Below, piece by piece: positions 25,993 through 34,613 of a DNA stretch of 46,024 nt; the first letter of the stretch is position 1; each line of letters begins with the position of its first letter. Made by a program: the position numbers and the translations under genes. Source of the DNA: Weeksellaceae bacterium TAE3-ERU29 (GTDB taxonomy: Bacteria > Bacteroidota > Bacteroidia > Flavobacteriales > Weeksellaceae); NCBI GenBank assembly GCA_019218445.1, contig JAHUUM010000017.1, positions 1 to 46,024 of the forward strand. The letters run 5' to 3'. Below the pieces are notes generated by a model. It was given only the letters and a program-made list of their open reading frames with translations, was not told the origin of the DNA and did not search any database.

Positions 25993-26511
25993 TTATTTCT
26001 TTTCTAATATTAAATCGCTGTAAGATTTTTCTACTAAATTTTCTTTCTTCAATCCAAAAAATTCCATGTATTTATTACATTGATTTTTCAGTTCATCAAT
26101 TTCAAATTTACTATTTTCATCAATAGCTTCCACCTCTATAAAAGCACCTAAATTCTCTACTTCGTCAAAATGAAATTTGACGTTATCTACAAAGTAAATC
26201 TTTCGTTTTTTACTTACAATAACTTTTATACCTAATTGTTTTTCTAATATATTTTTTAATGCAATATTCGGCTGATGTTTATATAAAATTATCTGGGATT
26301 CTTTTGAGTTTTGAACGTCTTCTCTATCATAATTTATTAAAGCATTTTCAATATTTCCTTCTCTTAACTTTAATCTTCCTTCATTTACATTAAAATAAGT
26401 ATCTACCTGATTATCAACTCCTATAAATTTAGGATTTAATTGAAGCAACTTACTTTCATATAATTGAATATCATCAACTTTTGCTTTGAACTCAAAATTT
26501 TTAATATGCAT
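25993..26511 (-). CDS. CYTH-domain protein (class IV adenylate cyclase-like)
   Basis: A 172-aa protein with the CYTH tunnel-fold pattern: an EFKAKV opening (ExExK-like), DTYFNVNEGRLKLREGNIEN, an RKIYFVDNVKFHFDEVENLG block and FIEVEAI. Family members act on triphosphates (adenylate cyclase CyaB, thiamine triphosphatase); the precise reaction cannot be told. First gene of an operon with the HAD phosphatase. Confidence 0.8.
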   Translation of the reverse strand: MHIKNFEFKAKVDDIQLYESKLLQLNPKFIGVDNQVDTYFNVNEGRLKLREGNIENALINYDREDVQNSKESQIILYKHQPNIALKNILEKQLGIKVIVSKKRKIYFVDNVKFHFDEVENLGAFIEVEAIDENSKFEIDELKNQCNKYMEFFGLKKENLVEKSYSDLILEKK

Positions 26512-26565
26512 TTTAAAATATATAATCTATAATACAAAATAAACATTTTTTTAGATTAAAACAAA

Positions 26566-26592
26566 AAAGCCGTTCCAAAATGAAACGACTTT
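26566..26592 (-). terminator. terminator after sufB
   Basis: Arms AAAGCCGTT and AACGACTTT (one mismatch) with a 9-nt loop; on the minus strand GGCTTTTTTG follows. It lies 27 bp past the sufB stop and shows that the suf genes here end at sufB. Confidence 0.7.
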
Positions 26593-26618
26593 GATTTTAT
26601 ATTTTATTGAAAGTTTTG

Positions 26619-28070
26619 TTATCCTACACTTCCTTCTAAACTAATTTCTAATAATTTTTGTGCTTCAACGGCAAACTCCATCGGCAATTTATTTAAAACT
26701 TCTTTACTAAATCCGTTTACAATCAATGCAATAGCTTTTTCCTCGTCAATTCCTCTTTGATTACAATAAAAAATTTGGTCTTCTCCAATCTTAGAAGTCG
26801 TTGCCTCGTGTTCTAACTGAGCGGTATCATTCTTAATATCGATGTACGGGAATGTATGAGCTCCACATTTATTTCCCATTAGCAAGGAATCACACTGAGA
26901 GAAGTTTCTCGCATTATCTGCATTTTTAGTTACTTTCACTAAACCTCGATAACTATTTTGAGAACGTCCGGCAGAAATTCCTTTAGAAATGATTGTAGAT
27001 CTTGTATTTTTCCCTAAGTGAATCATTTTAGAACCTGTATCCGCTTGTTGGAAATTATTGGTTACTGCAATCGAATAAAATTCTCCGATAGAATTATCTC
27101 CTTTTAATATACAGCTCGGATACTTCCAAGTTACAGCAGAACCTGTTTCTACCTGAGTCCAAGATACTTTTGCATTTCTTTCGGCAAGAGCTCTTTTTGT
27201 TACAAAATTATAAACCCCTCCTTTTCCTTCTTCACTTCCCGGAAACCAGTTCTGTACTGTAGAATATTTTATTTCTGCATCATCCATTGCTATTAGTTCT
27301 ACAACAGCAGCATGAAGTTGATTTTCATCTCTTTGTGGTGCCGTACAACCTTCTAAATAAGAAACATAAGAACCTTCGTCTGCCACCAATAATGTTCTTT
27401 CAAACTGACCAGTCCCCGATTGATTTATTCTAAAATAAGTAGATAACTCCATTGGACATCTTACTCCTTTAGGAATGTAACAGAATGACCCGTCTGAAAA
27501 AACTGCAGAATTTAGTGCTGCATAAAAATTATCATTTCTAGGTACTACTTTACCAATATATTTTCTTACTAATTCCGGATGTTCTTGGATAGCTTCTGAA
27601 ATTGACATAAAAATAATTCCTTTTTCAGCTAAAGTTTCACTAAAAGTTGTTTTTACGGAAACAGAATCTATTACTGCATCTACAGCAACCCCACTCAACA
27701 TTTTTTGCTCATCTAAACTGATACCCAACTTCTCAAAAGTTTTTAATAACTCCGGATCAACTTCATCCAAAGATTTTAATTCCGGTTTTTTCTTAGGTGC
27801 AGCATAATATTGTATCGCATGAAAATCTGGTTTTTCATAATTTATGTTTGCCCAGTCCGGCTCTTCCATTTCCTTCCATATTCTGAATGCCTCTAAACGC
27901 CATTCAGTCATCCATTCCGGCTCTTCTTTTCTTTTAGAGATTTCCCTTACAATATCTTCATTTAAGCCAATAGGAAAGCTCTCATACTCTAATTCAGTTG
28001 ACCAACCAAACTCGTATTCTTTTCCTGACTCTAATTCTACTCTTAAATCGTCTTCTGTATATTTTGACAT
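26619..28070 (-). CDS. sufB: Fe-S cluster assembly protein SufB
   Basis: A 483-aa scaffold subunit of the SUF iron-sulfur assembly complex, which works with SufC and SufD. Conserved segments are [58 protein letters not shown] and [18 protein letters not shown], the last with the essential cysteine. [17 protein letters not shown] also matches. It follows the A-type carrier gene by 68 bp. sufC, sufD and sufS, which usually come next, are absent; a terminator and the CYTH gene follow instead. Confidence 0.96.
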   Translation of the reverse strand: MSKYTEDDLRVELESGKEYEFGWSTELEYESFPIGLNEDIVREISKRKEEPEWMTEWRLEAFRIWKEMEEPDWANINYEKPDFHAIQYYAAPKKKPELKSLDEVDPELLKTFEKLGISLDEQKMLSGVAVDAVIDSVSVKTTFSETLAEKGIIFMSISEAIQEHPELVRKYIGKVVPRNDNFYAALNSAVFSDGSFCYIPKGVRCPMELSTYFRINQSGTGQFERTLLVADEGSYVSYLEGCTAPQRDENQLHAAVVELIAMDDAEIKYSTVQNWFPGSEEGKGGVYNFVTKRALAERNAKVSWTQVETGSAVTWKYPSCILKGDNSIGEFYSIAVTNNFQQADTGSKMIHLGKNTRSTIISKGISAGRSQNSYRGLVKVTKNADNARNFSQCDSLLMGNKCGAHTFPYIDIKNDTAQLEHEATTSKIGEDQIFYCNQRGIDEEKAIALIVNGFSKEVLNKLPMEFAVEAQKLLEISLEGSVG

Positions 28071-28138
28071 AATTAGTTTAAATAATTAATTAAAAGAATT
28101 ATATTCTTTCTTTTATTTTGTTTTTTTAATAATTGATT

Positions 28139-28468
28139 TTATAAAGAAAAACTTTCTCCACAACCACAAGTTCTATTAGCATTAGGATTGTTAAAAACAA
28201 AACCTTTGCCGTTCAGTCCTCCAAAATATTCGAGTGTTGTACCAACTAAGTATAAAAAAGATTTTTTATCTACTAAAATCTTAGCTCCATTGTCCTCAAA
28301 TAGTTTGTCATTCTCTTTTTGTTCGGTATCAAAAGTTAAATTATATGATAATCCCGAACATCCTCCACTTATTACTCCTACGCGGACAAAACTATTCTCA
28401 AAGGACTTTCCTTCCTCAGCCAATAGTTGCTCCAATTTAATTTTCGCTTGTTCAGAAACCTTAATCAT
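28139..28468 (-). CDS. sufA: A-type Fe-S carrier (SufA/IscA/ErpA family)
   Basis: A 109-aa HesB-type protein that binds and hands on iron-sulfur clusters. The three cluster cysteines are in GGCSGLSY and TCGCGESF. I start at the ATG at 28468 (MIKVSEQAK), which matches relatives; an ATG four codons upstream (28480) is also possible. It precedes sufB in the same direction and is likely its operon partner. Confidence 0.9.
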   Translation of the reverse strand: MIKVSEQAKIKLEQLLAEEGKSFENSFVRVGVISGGCSGLSYNLTFDTEQKENDKLFEDNGAKILVDKKSFLYLVGTTLEYFGGLNGKGFVFNNPNANRTCGCGESFSL

Positions 28469-28586
28469 GATATTTATCAATTACTTTCGCAAAACTACAT
28501 AATTATTTAAAGTAATTCTAATAGAAAAACTATAATATTGTAATAAAATAATAAATATTTTTTATAACGTCTCTATTTCATGAGGT

Positions 28587-29561
28587 TTAATCAACTAAAT
28601 AGCCTAACTTTTCCCTTACTCTTTTTATTGTTTTATCAGCTATTTTTCTTGCTTTTTCTGCTCCTTCCGCCAAAGCATCGTCAATTTGTTTTTTATCAGC
28701 CAGTAAAGCGTCAAATTTTTCTCGAGCATCGCCGAATTTTTCTAAAATCAACTCGAATAATGCTTGTTTAGCGTGTCCGTAGCCATAACCTCCGTTTCTG
28801 TAATTATTTTTCATTTCTTCTATTTGCTCCGCAGAAGCTAATAATTTATAAAGATTGAAGACATTACATTTCTCGTAGTCTTTTGGCTCTTCTAATGGCG
28901 TACTATCTGTTTGAATACTCATTATCTGTTTTCTCAGCTGTTTTTTAGGCAAGAAAATATTAATAAAGTTTCCGCGAGATTTACTCATTTTTTCTCCGTC
29001 TAATCCCGGAATATACATGGTAGATTCATTGGTTTTCCCTTCAGGAATTACAAAAGTTTCTCCCATTTGATTATTAAATCTGGAAGCTACATCTCTTGTG
29101 ATTTCTAAATGCTGCATTTGGTCTTTTCCTACAGGCACCACATTGGCATCATACAATAAAATATCTGCCGCCATAAGAATAGGATAAGTGAAAAGTCCAC
29201 CGTTTACATCGCCTAATCTATCTGCTTTATCCTTAAATGAATGTGCTAAAGTTAATCTTTGATATGGAAAGAAATTCAACAAATACCAAGTTAATTCTGT
29301 ACACTGCACTACATCTGACTGACGATAAAATACTGTTTTCGACGTGTCTAAACCTAAAGCCAACCATGTTGCCGCTGTCTGATATGTGTTTTCTTTTAAT
29401 TGCTCAGCATCTTTAATCTGAGTCAATGAATGCATATCTGCTATAAAAAGAAAACTTTCATTTTTATCATCTTTTGACATTTCTATCGCGGGTAAAATAG
29501 CCCCCAATATATTACCTAAATGTGGTGTTCCTGTACTTTGAACTCCTGTTAATACTCGCAT
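28587..29561 (-). CDS. trpS: tryptophan--tRNA ligase
   Basis: A 324-aa class I aminoacyl-tRNA synthetase that charges tRNA-Trp. The HIGH-type motif is TPHLGN (12-17), within TGVQSTGTPHLGN. KMSKS-type MSKSRGN appears near 196. QMQHLEITRDVA, the specificity region, is also conserved. Its start lies 8 bp after lspA, so both are read as one operon; no Trp-rich leader is present. Confidence 0.95.
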   Translation of the reverse strand: MRVLTGVQSTGTPHLGNILGAILPAIEMSKDDKNESFLFIADMHSLTQIKDAEQLKENTYQTAATWLALGLDTSKTVFYRQSDVVQCTELTWYLLNFFPYQRLTLAHSFKDKADRLGDVNGGLFTYPILMAADILLYDANVVPVGKDQMQHLEITRDVASRFNNQMGETFVIPEGKTNESTMYIPGLDGEKMSKSRGNFINIFLPKKQLRKQIMSIQTDSTPLEEPKDYEKCNVFNLYKLLASAEQIEEMKNNYRNGGYGYGHAKQALFELILEKFGDAREKFDALLADKKQIDDALAEGAEKARKIADKTIKRVREKLGYLVD

Positions 29562-29569
29562 TTTGTAGT

Positions 29570-30199
29570 TTATTTTAAATTAAACGCTTTTTTCTGAAAT
29601 AATAATAATAATGCCCCTCCTACTGAAATCGCAGAATCTGCAATATTAAATACAGGAGAGAAAAATATACCTTTTAGTCCTCCTATAAATGGGATAGACT
29701 CCGGAATATTGTAATTAAATAATGGGAAATACAGCATATCTACTACACAACCTTGGAAAATTGGTGCATATCCCTCAAAATTAGCTTGAGAAATACCGGG
29801 ATACCATCTGTTCCAATCTCCTAACTGAGAGTTCCATGTAGTTCCTGAGTCAAAAATTAATCCGTAGAATGTACTGTCTATTACATTTCCTAATGCTCCG
29901 GCTAATATTAAAGCAACCGGAATTATGAAATAATTACTTCTGTATTTTCTTCCTTTTGTCATTACAAACCAAATAATCCAACCACATAATATCCAACGTA
30001 ATACCGCTAATACTACTTTTCCTAATGGTCCGCCCCATTGCATTCCGTATGCCATTCCGGGGTTTTCTACAAAGGCTATTTTAAACCAATCATGAAATAC
30101 GGTGACACTCTCTCCTATCTCAAAGTGAGTTTTGATATAAAATTTAGATATTTGGTCTATTACGACTATTAAAACGGCTATTATTGTAAATTTTTTCAA
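29570..30199 (-). CDS. lspA: lipoprotein signal peptidase (signal peptidase II)
   Basis: A 209-aa aspartic protease of the inner membrane that cleaves lipoprotein signal peptides. Key parts are VIDQISKF (conserved Asp15), ENPGMAYG, GALGNVIDS, CVVDMLYF with catalytic Asp154, and FNIADSAI with catalytic Asp188. An insertion of about 35 residues (113-150) before the first catalytic Asp is typical of Bacteroidota. First gene of the lspA-trpS operon and last core gene before the accessory block. Confidence 0.95.
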   Translation of the reverse strand: MKKFTIIAVLIVVIDQISKFYIKTHFEIGESVTVFHDWFKIAFVENPGMAYGMQWGGPLGKVVLAVLRWILCGWIIWFVMTKGRKYRSNYFIIPVALILAGALGNVIDSTFYGLIFDSGTTWNSQLGDWNRWYPGISQANFEGYAPIFQGCVVDMLYFPLFNYNIPESIPFIGGLKGIFFSPVFNIADSAISVGGALLLLFQKKAFNLK

Positions 30200-30268
30200 G
30201 CTATTATTTTTAAAAGAGCAAATTTAATAAATTTATTAAGTTTAATCTATGGTTAGGTTTTTAAACTT

Positions 30269-30817
30269 TTATTTAATTTTGTTTTCAAATTCCCATCGCC
30301 CTAATTCTTTTCTTTTTTCTATTTGGTGTAGAGCTAATTCTTTGATTTTATTATCATTGGTTTCTGACACTAATTTTTCTAATGCTAAAAGGCTTTCGGG
30401 TTGCGGTTGAGCTCCAATGGCGTATATAATTTTACGAATATAAGGATATTTAAAATCTTCTGGGTGCAAATATTCTGGTATTCTTCCCAAAGCTTTTAGC
30501 AATACAGAAATATTTTCTGTGTCATTGTTCCACTGTGATTGGAATAACGAAACTATATCTTCATGTGAATTATGAAAATTTTGTAACAAAAGTCTTCTCA
30601 TAGGTATTTCATTGGCTTCGTTATAATAATCCAATAAAAAGCCTGTTAAAATAACATTTTGAGTTGTATCCATATCTTTTATCTCCATTAAAGAAAATAC
30701 AGCACTATTAAACATTTCCGGACTTATTGTTTTTAATGCTAATTTTCTTTCTTTTCTTGTAATTTTATGTGAGTAATATAAACTAAATATATTTGCAATT
30801 ATACTTGTAACCTCCAT
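30269..30817 (-). CDS. HEAT-like immunity-family protein, paralogue D
   Basis: A 182-aa soluble all-helical protein, the last of four tandem paralogues. The core NFHNSHEDIVSLFQSQWNN, then LKALGRIPEYLHPEDFKYPY and IRKIIYAIGAQPQPESLLAL, resembles HEAT-like proteins found as immunity partners of polymorphic toxins (pattern HxxHEDI, then W/Y-A-hydrophobic-G). The C-terminus KRKELGRWEFENK is nearly the same as in paralogue A. The N-terminal 60 residues are divergent. Gap to paralogue C is 2 bp. Role as immunity is inferred. Confidence 0.7.
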   Translation of the reverse strand: MEVTSIIANIFSLYYSHKITRKERKLALKTISPEMFNSAVFSLMEIKDMDTTQNVILTGFLLDYYNEANEIPMRRLLLQNFHNSHEDIVSLFQSQWNNDTENISVLLKALGRIPEYLHPEDFKYPYIRKIIYAIGAQPQPESLLALEKLVSETNDNKIKELALHQIEKRKELGRWEFENKIK

Positions 30818-30819
30818 GA

Positions 30820-31347
30820 TTATTTTTTTACTTTATTTCTTTGATGTAGAGCTAATTCTTTGATTTTATTGTCATTGGTTTCTGATGCTAATTTTTCTAA
30901 AGCTAAAAGGCTCTCGGGTTGTGGTTGAGCTCCAATGGCGTATATAATTTTACGAATATAAGGATATTTAAAATCTTCTGGTTGCAAATATTCCGGTATT
31001 CTTTCCAAAGCTTTTAGCAATACAGAAATATTTTCTATGTCATTGTTCCACTGTGATTGGAAGAGAGAAACTATATCTTCATGTGAATTATGAAAACTTT
31101 GCAGTAAAAGTTTTCTCATTGGAACTTCATTTTTTTCATTGTAATAATTAAGCCAAAACCCCGTTATAATAACATTTTGAGTTGTATCTATATCTTTTAT
31201 CTCCATTAAAGAAGATATAACACTATTAAATAACACTTTGTCAAATTTCTTTTTAAGTATCATTTTAAATTTATCATCATTTCCAAATTCTTCTGTTGTA
31301 TAATACTTGTTAAAAAGAGTATTTATAATATTGATAGCTTCTTTCAT
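30820..31347 (-). CDS. HEAT-like immunity-family protein, paralogue C
   Basis: A 175-aa copy of the same family, about 80 percent alike to paralogue D over the last 130 residues (SSLMEIKDIDTTQNVIITGF, then the shared HEDI core). The last residues ALHQRNKVKK differ, because the shared RWEFE ending was lost. The start overlaps the stop of paralogue B by 4 bp (ATGA), so the two are coupled. Confidence 0.7.
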   Translation of the reverse strand: MKEAINIINTLFNKYYTTEEFGNDDKFKMILKKKFDKVLFNSVISSLMEIKDIDTTQNVIITGFWLNYYNEKNEVPMRKLLLQSFHNSHEDIVSLFQSQWNNDIENISVLLKALERIPEYLQPEDFKYPYIRKIIYAIGAQPQPESLLALEKLASETNDNKIKELALHQRNKVKK

Positions 31348-31856
31348 TTTTTCCTTTTTCCTATTTGATGTAGAGCTAATTCTTTGATTTTATTGTCATT
31401 GGTTTCTGATGCTAATTTTTCTAAAGCTAAAAGGCTCTCGGGTTGCGGTTGAGCACCTATGGCGTATATAATCTTTTTTATGTACGAATATTTTGTAATT
31501 TCATCTTCTTGTAAATAATCAGGTATATTTTCCAAAGCATTCAGTAATATGTGTATGTTTTCCTTATCATTATTATAGGTTGATTGAAATAAACTCACAA
31601 TATCCTCATGTTCTATATGCCAATTTTCAGATAATATTTTTCTATAAATAATGGCTATTTCCTCTATATTTTCAGTAGGTAGAGGTAGCATTCTCAAATA
31701 ACTTAAAGTATCCCTATCTCTATGAGATATCACTTCATTATATTGATTAATTATAAAATTACACTCTTTATATTTAGGAAATTCTTTATAAAAACTTTCA
31801 ATAGGAATTTCTGAAGAAACGAAATCAAGAATCATGTCTTTCTCTTTATTTGTCAT
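31344..31856 (-). CDS. HEAT-like immunity-family protein, paralogue B
   Basis: A 170-aa copy with the most divergent N-terminal half (IPIESFYKEFPKYKECNF) but the same C-terminal core (IKKIIYAIGAQPQPESLLAL) and a shortened end, ALHQIGKRKK. Its start codon lies inside an orphan tail frame (31846-31899) that ends EYKLIKITKNDK, the kind of overlap seen between a toxin 3' end and its immunity gene. Confidence 0.7.
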   Translation of the reverse strand: MTNKEKDMILDFVSSEIPIESFYKEFPKYKECNFIINQYNEVISHRDRDTLSYLRMLPLPTENIEEIAIIYRKILSENWHIEHEDIVSLFQSTYNNDKENIHILLNALENIPDYLQEDEITKYSYIKKIIYAIGAQPQPESLLALEKLASETNDNKIKELALHQIGKRKK

Positions 31857-31899
31857 TTTTTGTAATTTTAATTAGTTTATATTCTATTATAAGAGTTCG
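31846..31899 (-). pseudogene. orphan toxin-like C-terminal tail, family 2
   Basis: Starting after a stop codon, this frame reads RTLIIEYKLIKITKNDK and stops inside the first codons of paralogue B. A homologous tail LTKREYELIRITKK precedes a quite different gene at 34241-34285. Being attached to two unrelated downstream genes, it is best read as the remaining 3' end of a toxin that once preceded each. Too short to identify the toxin. Confidence 0.45.
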
Positions 31900-31926
31900 T
31901 CATAATGCTTTTAGAATTTATATATA

Positions 31927-32484
31927 CTATTTCTTTTCAAATTCCCATCGCCCTAATTCTTTCCTTTTTTCTATTTGATGTAGAGCTAATTCCTTTATTT
32001 TTTTGTCATTAGTTTCTGACACTAATTTTTCTAAGGCTAAAAGGCTCTCGGGGTGAGGTTGAGCACCAATGGCGTATATAATTTTACGAACATAAGAGTA
32101 TTTAAAATCCTCTTTCTGTAAATACTCTGGTATATTTTCTATGGATTTCAATAAAATAGGAATATTTTCTATATCATTATTATAAGTAGATTGAAACGCA
32201 CTCACTATTTCTTCGTGTTCATTATGAAAATTCTCTAAAAGAAATTCCTTATACAATTCTTTATATTCAACCTCACTAATTTTTTGTGGCAATTCCCATA
32301 AGATAGAATGAAAATATTGATTATATCTCTCTTCATCAGAATAATCTTTTACATAATATAATAACTTTCTTAATTGCTGATAATTTGCCTTAAATAATGT
32401 TTTCTCTTCAAATTGCTCTATATCTATATTCCATAAACACAATTGTTTTATAAGTTCTATATCTTCTCGTGTAATACTTTCCAT
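31927..32484 (-). CDS. HEAT-like immunity-family protein, paralogue A
   Basis: A 185-aa first member of the quadruplet. N-terminus (SITREDIELIKQLCLWNIDI) is unique. The core NFHNEHEEIVSAFQSTYNND and the end IEKRKELGRWEFEKK match paralogue D. Separated from paralogue B by 70 bp that hold the family 2 orphan tail. No signal peptide or membrane helix, so it would act in the cytoplasm. Confidence 0.7.
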   Translation of the reverse strand: MESITREDIELIKQLCLWNIDIEQFEEKTLFKANYQQLRKLLYYVKDYSDEERYNQYFHSILWELPQKISEVEYKELYKEFLLENFHNEHEEIVSAFQSTYNNDIENIPILLKSIENIPEYLQKEDFKYSYVRKIIYAIGAQPHPESLLALEKLVSETNDKKIKELALHQIEKRKELGRWEFEKK

Positions 32485-32506
32485 AATAACTTAAAAAATC
32501 TTTTTT

Positions 32507-32752
32507 TTACAGATTATTTTCTTCTATATACTTTTCCCATTTTTTTTGAAATTCTTTTTCTTCCTCTGGCGTTGCCTTTCTTAGACATTTCTTGTTTATA
32601 AAATTTATATCTGCTCCATCAAATATATCAAAATCCCAAATTTCTAAATGATAATCATCTCCTGTATCCATATCAATAATAATTGCATAGGTTCCCTTTT
32701 TATAAATATCTATATTCTCATTAATTATACATAGGTCATATAATTTTATCAT
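32507..32752 (-). CDS. DUF4926-like small protein
   Basis: An 81-aa protein: KLYDLCIINENIDIYKKGTY, AIIIDMDTGDDYHLEIWDF, then a charged helix ATPEEEKEFQKKWEKYIEE. The first part follows the DUF4926 pattern (LYDVVxLxEDIxxxxLKKGxxGTIV...YEVEF), a small SH3-like barrel found in immunity loci. It lies 19 bp after the short secreted-type frame at 32772. Function inferred from context only. Confidence 0.6.
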   Translation of the reverse strand: MIKLYDLCIINENIDIYKKGTYAIIIDMDTGDDYHLEIWDFDIFDGADINFINKKCLRKATPEEEKEFQKKWEKYIEENNL

Positions 32753-32771
32753 AATTCATCTAACTAAATTT

Positions 32772-32984
32772 TTATTTATCTTCTTGTTTTACTAATTCTA
32801 AAACGCCTGATTTTTCTTCTCCCACTTGGTCTATGTATTTTACATCCTCTATCTTTTCTAAAACAACCCCGTTTTTGGTAGCCCATTCTATATTGGCAAA
32901 AACTTGTTGAGCGGTTACATAATTATTCTTAGCAAAACTGAATGTTATATATATGAATAATAATATGTATAGGAGGTTTTTCAA
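32772..32984 (-). CDS. short exported protein or effector fragment (QVFANI family)
   Basis: A 70-aa frame with a signal-like N-terminus (LLYILLFIYITFSFAKNN) followed by VTAQQVFANIEWATKNGVVL and EKIEDVKYIDQVGEEKSGVL. The latter half is matched by a startless fragment at 33371-33612 (QVFANIVWATKNGVVLEKIE). Both stand directly before a small immunity-like gene. It may be a small exported effector or the 3' part of one. I recognise no family. Confidence 0.5.
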   Translation of the reverse strand: MKNLLYILLFIYITFSFAKNNYVTAQQVFANIEWATKNGVVLEKIEDVKYIDQVGEEKSGVLELVKQEDK

Positions 32985-32994
32985 TAAAATATTT

Positions 32995-33390
32995 TTAAAT
33001 AAATTTATACTTTTTTATGAAACTAAATAGACTATATATTATTATGGAAAAAAAGACCCTAATCCAATCATTAAATAATGCACAAAAGTTTGAACATTTA
33101 AATAATAAAAAACTAATTATGTATAAATAAAAAAAGTCTAAACAAAAAAATATAAAAACCATTTTTTTAGTCATATATCCATTATTTTTATATAGTAATA
33201 TTGAATGAATAACTATAATAAATCCCATGAGAATAAAAATATATAAAAAAAGTCCAAAGAAATATATTAATTCATTTTGATATTCTATTCCATATTCAGC
33301 GGGGTAGATTTTAAAAAAATCAAATAGAATATAAATAAAATATAAGATAATTAATTGTACAATGAATATTTTAATGAATCGGAATAGCAT
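32995..33390 (-). CDS. four-helix membrane protein in the immunity block
   Basis: A 131-aa protein with four hydrophobic helices and almost no loops (LFRFIKIFIVQLIILYFIYI to YSLFSFIKKYKF). Its start overlaps the end of the effector-like fragment 33371-33612 by 20 bp, an arrangement usual for toxin-immunity pairs. A membrane immunity protein against a membrane-acting effector would fit; no family is recognised. Confidence 0.5.
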   Translation of the reverse strand: MLFRFIKIFIVQLIILYFIYILFDFFKIYPAEYGIEYQNELIYFFGLFLYIFILMGFIIVIHSILLYKNNGYMTKKMVFIFFCLDFFYLYIISFLLFKCSNFCALFNDWIRVFFSIIIYSLFSFIKKYKFI

Positions 33391-33612
33391 CTATATATTT
33401 ATTTTCGATTATTTTTATAGGAGTATAAATAAAAAAATCTTTTCCAATTTTAATATTTATATTTTCTGCTTTATTTTTTAATTTTATAAAATCAAGTACA
33501 CCTATTTTTTGTGTGCCTGCTTTATCTACAAATTTTACATTCTCTATCTTTTCTAAAACAACCCCGTTTTTGGTAGCCCATACTATATTGGCAAAAACTT
33601 GCTGAGTGGTTA
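33371..33612 (-). pseudogene. startless fragment of the QVFANI effector-like family
   Basis: An open frame without a start: LTTQQVFANIVWATKNGVVL, EKIENVKFVDKAGTQKIGVL, DFIKLKNKAENINIKIGKDF and an end ENKYIDAIPIH. The first 45 residues match the gene at 32772, but the signal peptide is gone and the C-terminus is longer. The 5' end runs into the stop of the upstream gene (33622). It looks like what remains of a second effector whose partner is the membrane protein at 32995. Confidence 0.55.
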
Positions 33613-33621
33613 GCTTAGATC

Positions 33622-34221
33622 TTATGGTTCAAACCTTTTAAATAAGGTGCAGACTTCTTCTTTATTGTACCACTGAAAAAAATCAGAGTCCGATTTAAGT
33701 TTTTCTTTAGTTAATACTATTTTTTTAAGTACTTCTAGTTCGTAATAATTTACAATATCCTCTATTAATACTCTTTCCAAATTAAAAAAAGACACATCTC
33801 CATAATATTTTACATATTGATAAAAATTCTTTTTGTCCTCAATGTTAATCTTATCATTATTAAATATAAAAGTAAAAGGAGATATACCGATTATACCATT
33901 CAATAAAACAATATCAAAATAATTTCCTGTATTAATATCTCTCAAATTACCTTTTATATATTTAACTTTTCTAGGAAACATTTTTAAAATTAATATTTTC
34001 CAATCTTCAATTTCAAAATCAGACCAAATTTCTGGAAAAGATAAAGTTGTTACTTTATTAAATCCTATATCAAATTTTTTAAATAAATTTTCTAATAAAA
34101 TTATCTTTTGATTTAAAGTTAAACTCTTTATTTTAAAAAGGGCACTATCAAACTTACTTTTATTGTTGTATGGATATATTTCATCTAAATATGTCAGTAG
34201 TTCTTGTACTGTATTTTCCAT
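33622..34221 (-). CDS. hypothetical protein of the immunity block
   Basis: A 199-aa soluble protein, mixed alpha/beta: VQELLTYLDEIYPYNNKSKF, IKSLTLNQKIILLENLFKKF, then KYIKGNLRDINTGNYFDIVL and LERVLIEDIVNYYELEVLKK. No family recognised. A family 2 orphan tail (34241-34285) lies 20 bp upstream, which places it in the position of an immunity gene. Confidence 0.5.
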   Translation of the reverse strand: MENTVQELLTYLDEIYPYNNKSKFDSALFKIKSLTLNQKIILLENLFKKFDIGFNKVTTLSFPEIWSDFEIEDWKILILKMFPRKVKYIKGNLRDINTGNYFDIVLLNGIIGISPFTFIFNNDKINIEDKKNFYQYVKYYGDVSFFNLERVLIEDIVNYYELEVLKKIVLTKEKLKSDSDFFQWYNKEEVCTLFKRFEP

Positions 34222-34240
34222 TATTCCGTTATAAATTTTG

Positions 34241-34285
34241 TCATTTTTTTGTAATTCTAATTAGTTCGTATTCTCTTTTAGTCAA
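34241..34285 (-). pseudogene. orphan toxin-like C-terminal tail, family 2, second copy
   Basis: Directly after the stop of the coiled-coil gene and in the same frame, the sequence reads LTKREYELIRITKK and stops. It is homologous, also at DNA level, to the tail at 31846-31899. The DNA match continues a few bases past the stop codon. The downstream genes are unrelated. Confidence 0.45.
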
Positions 34286-34573
34286 TTATTTATCTTTGAG
34301 TAAAGTAAGAATTTCATCTACCTTATTTAATTTACAAAGAAGTGTATTATATACCTCATCATCTATATTATTTAAAAGTCCTGTTTCATATAACATTCTG
34401 CTGAAATTATTAATCTTTTTCAAAATAGAACTATATTGACTCTCATTTTTTTGAGCTAAAATCATAATTGATTTATCTATATCTTCAAATGAGCTTTCTA
34501 TTTCCAACTTATTATTTAATAAGTATTTAATTTCTTTTAGCTCATTTTCTAATTCTAATATTTTTCCCTTCAT
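34286..34573 (-). CDS. small coiled-coil protein
   Basis: A 95-aa protein starting MKGKILELENELKEIKYLLN, helical and rich in heptads, with KINNFSRMLYETGLLNNIDD in the second half. I choose the ATG at 34573; a TTG at 34591 would add six residues. No family recognised; soluble. Position in the block suggests an immunity or accessory role. Confidence 0.5.
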   Translation of the reverse strand: MKGKILELENELKEIKYLLNNKLEIESSFEDIDKSIMILAQKNESQYSSILKKINNFSRMLYETGLLNNIDDEVYNTLLCKLNKVDEILTLLKDK

Positions 34574-34613
34574 ACAATTAGACTCTCTCAATACTCTAAA
34601 TCAAAATTTCATC

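Noticed and set aside
29562-30268. Trp attenuator or T-box before trpS
   Set aside because: trpS follows lspA by 8 bp with no leader frame rich in Trp codons and no terminator/antiterminator pair.
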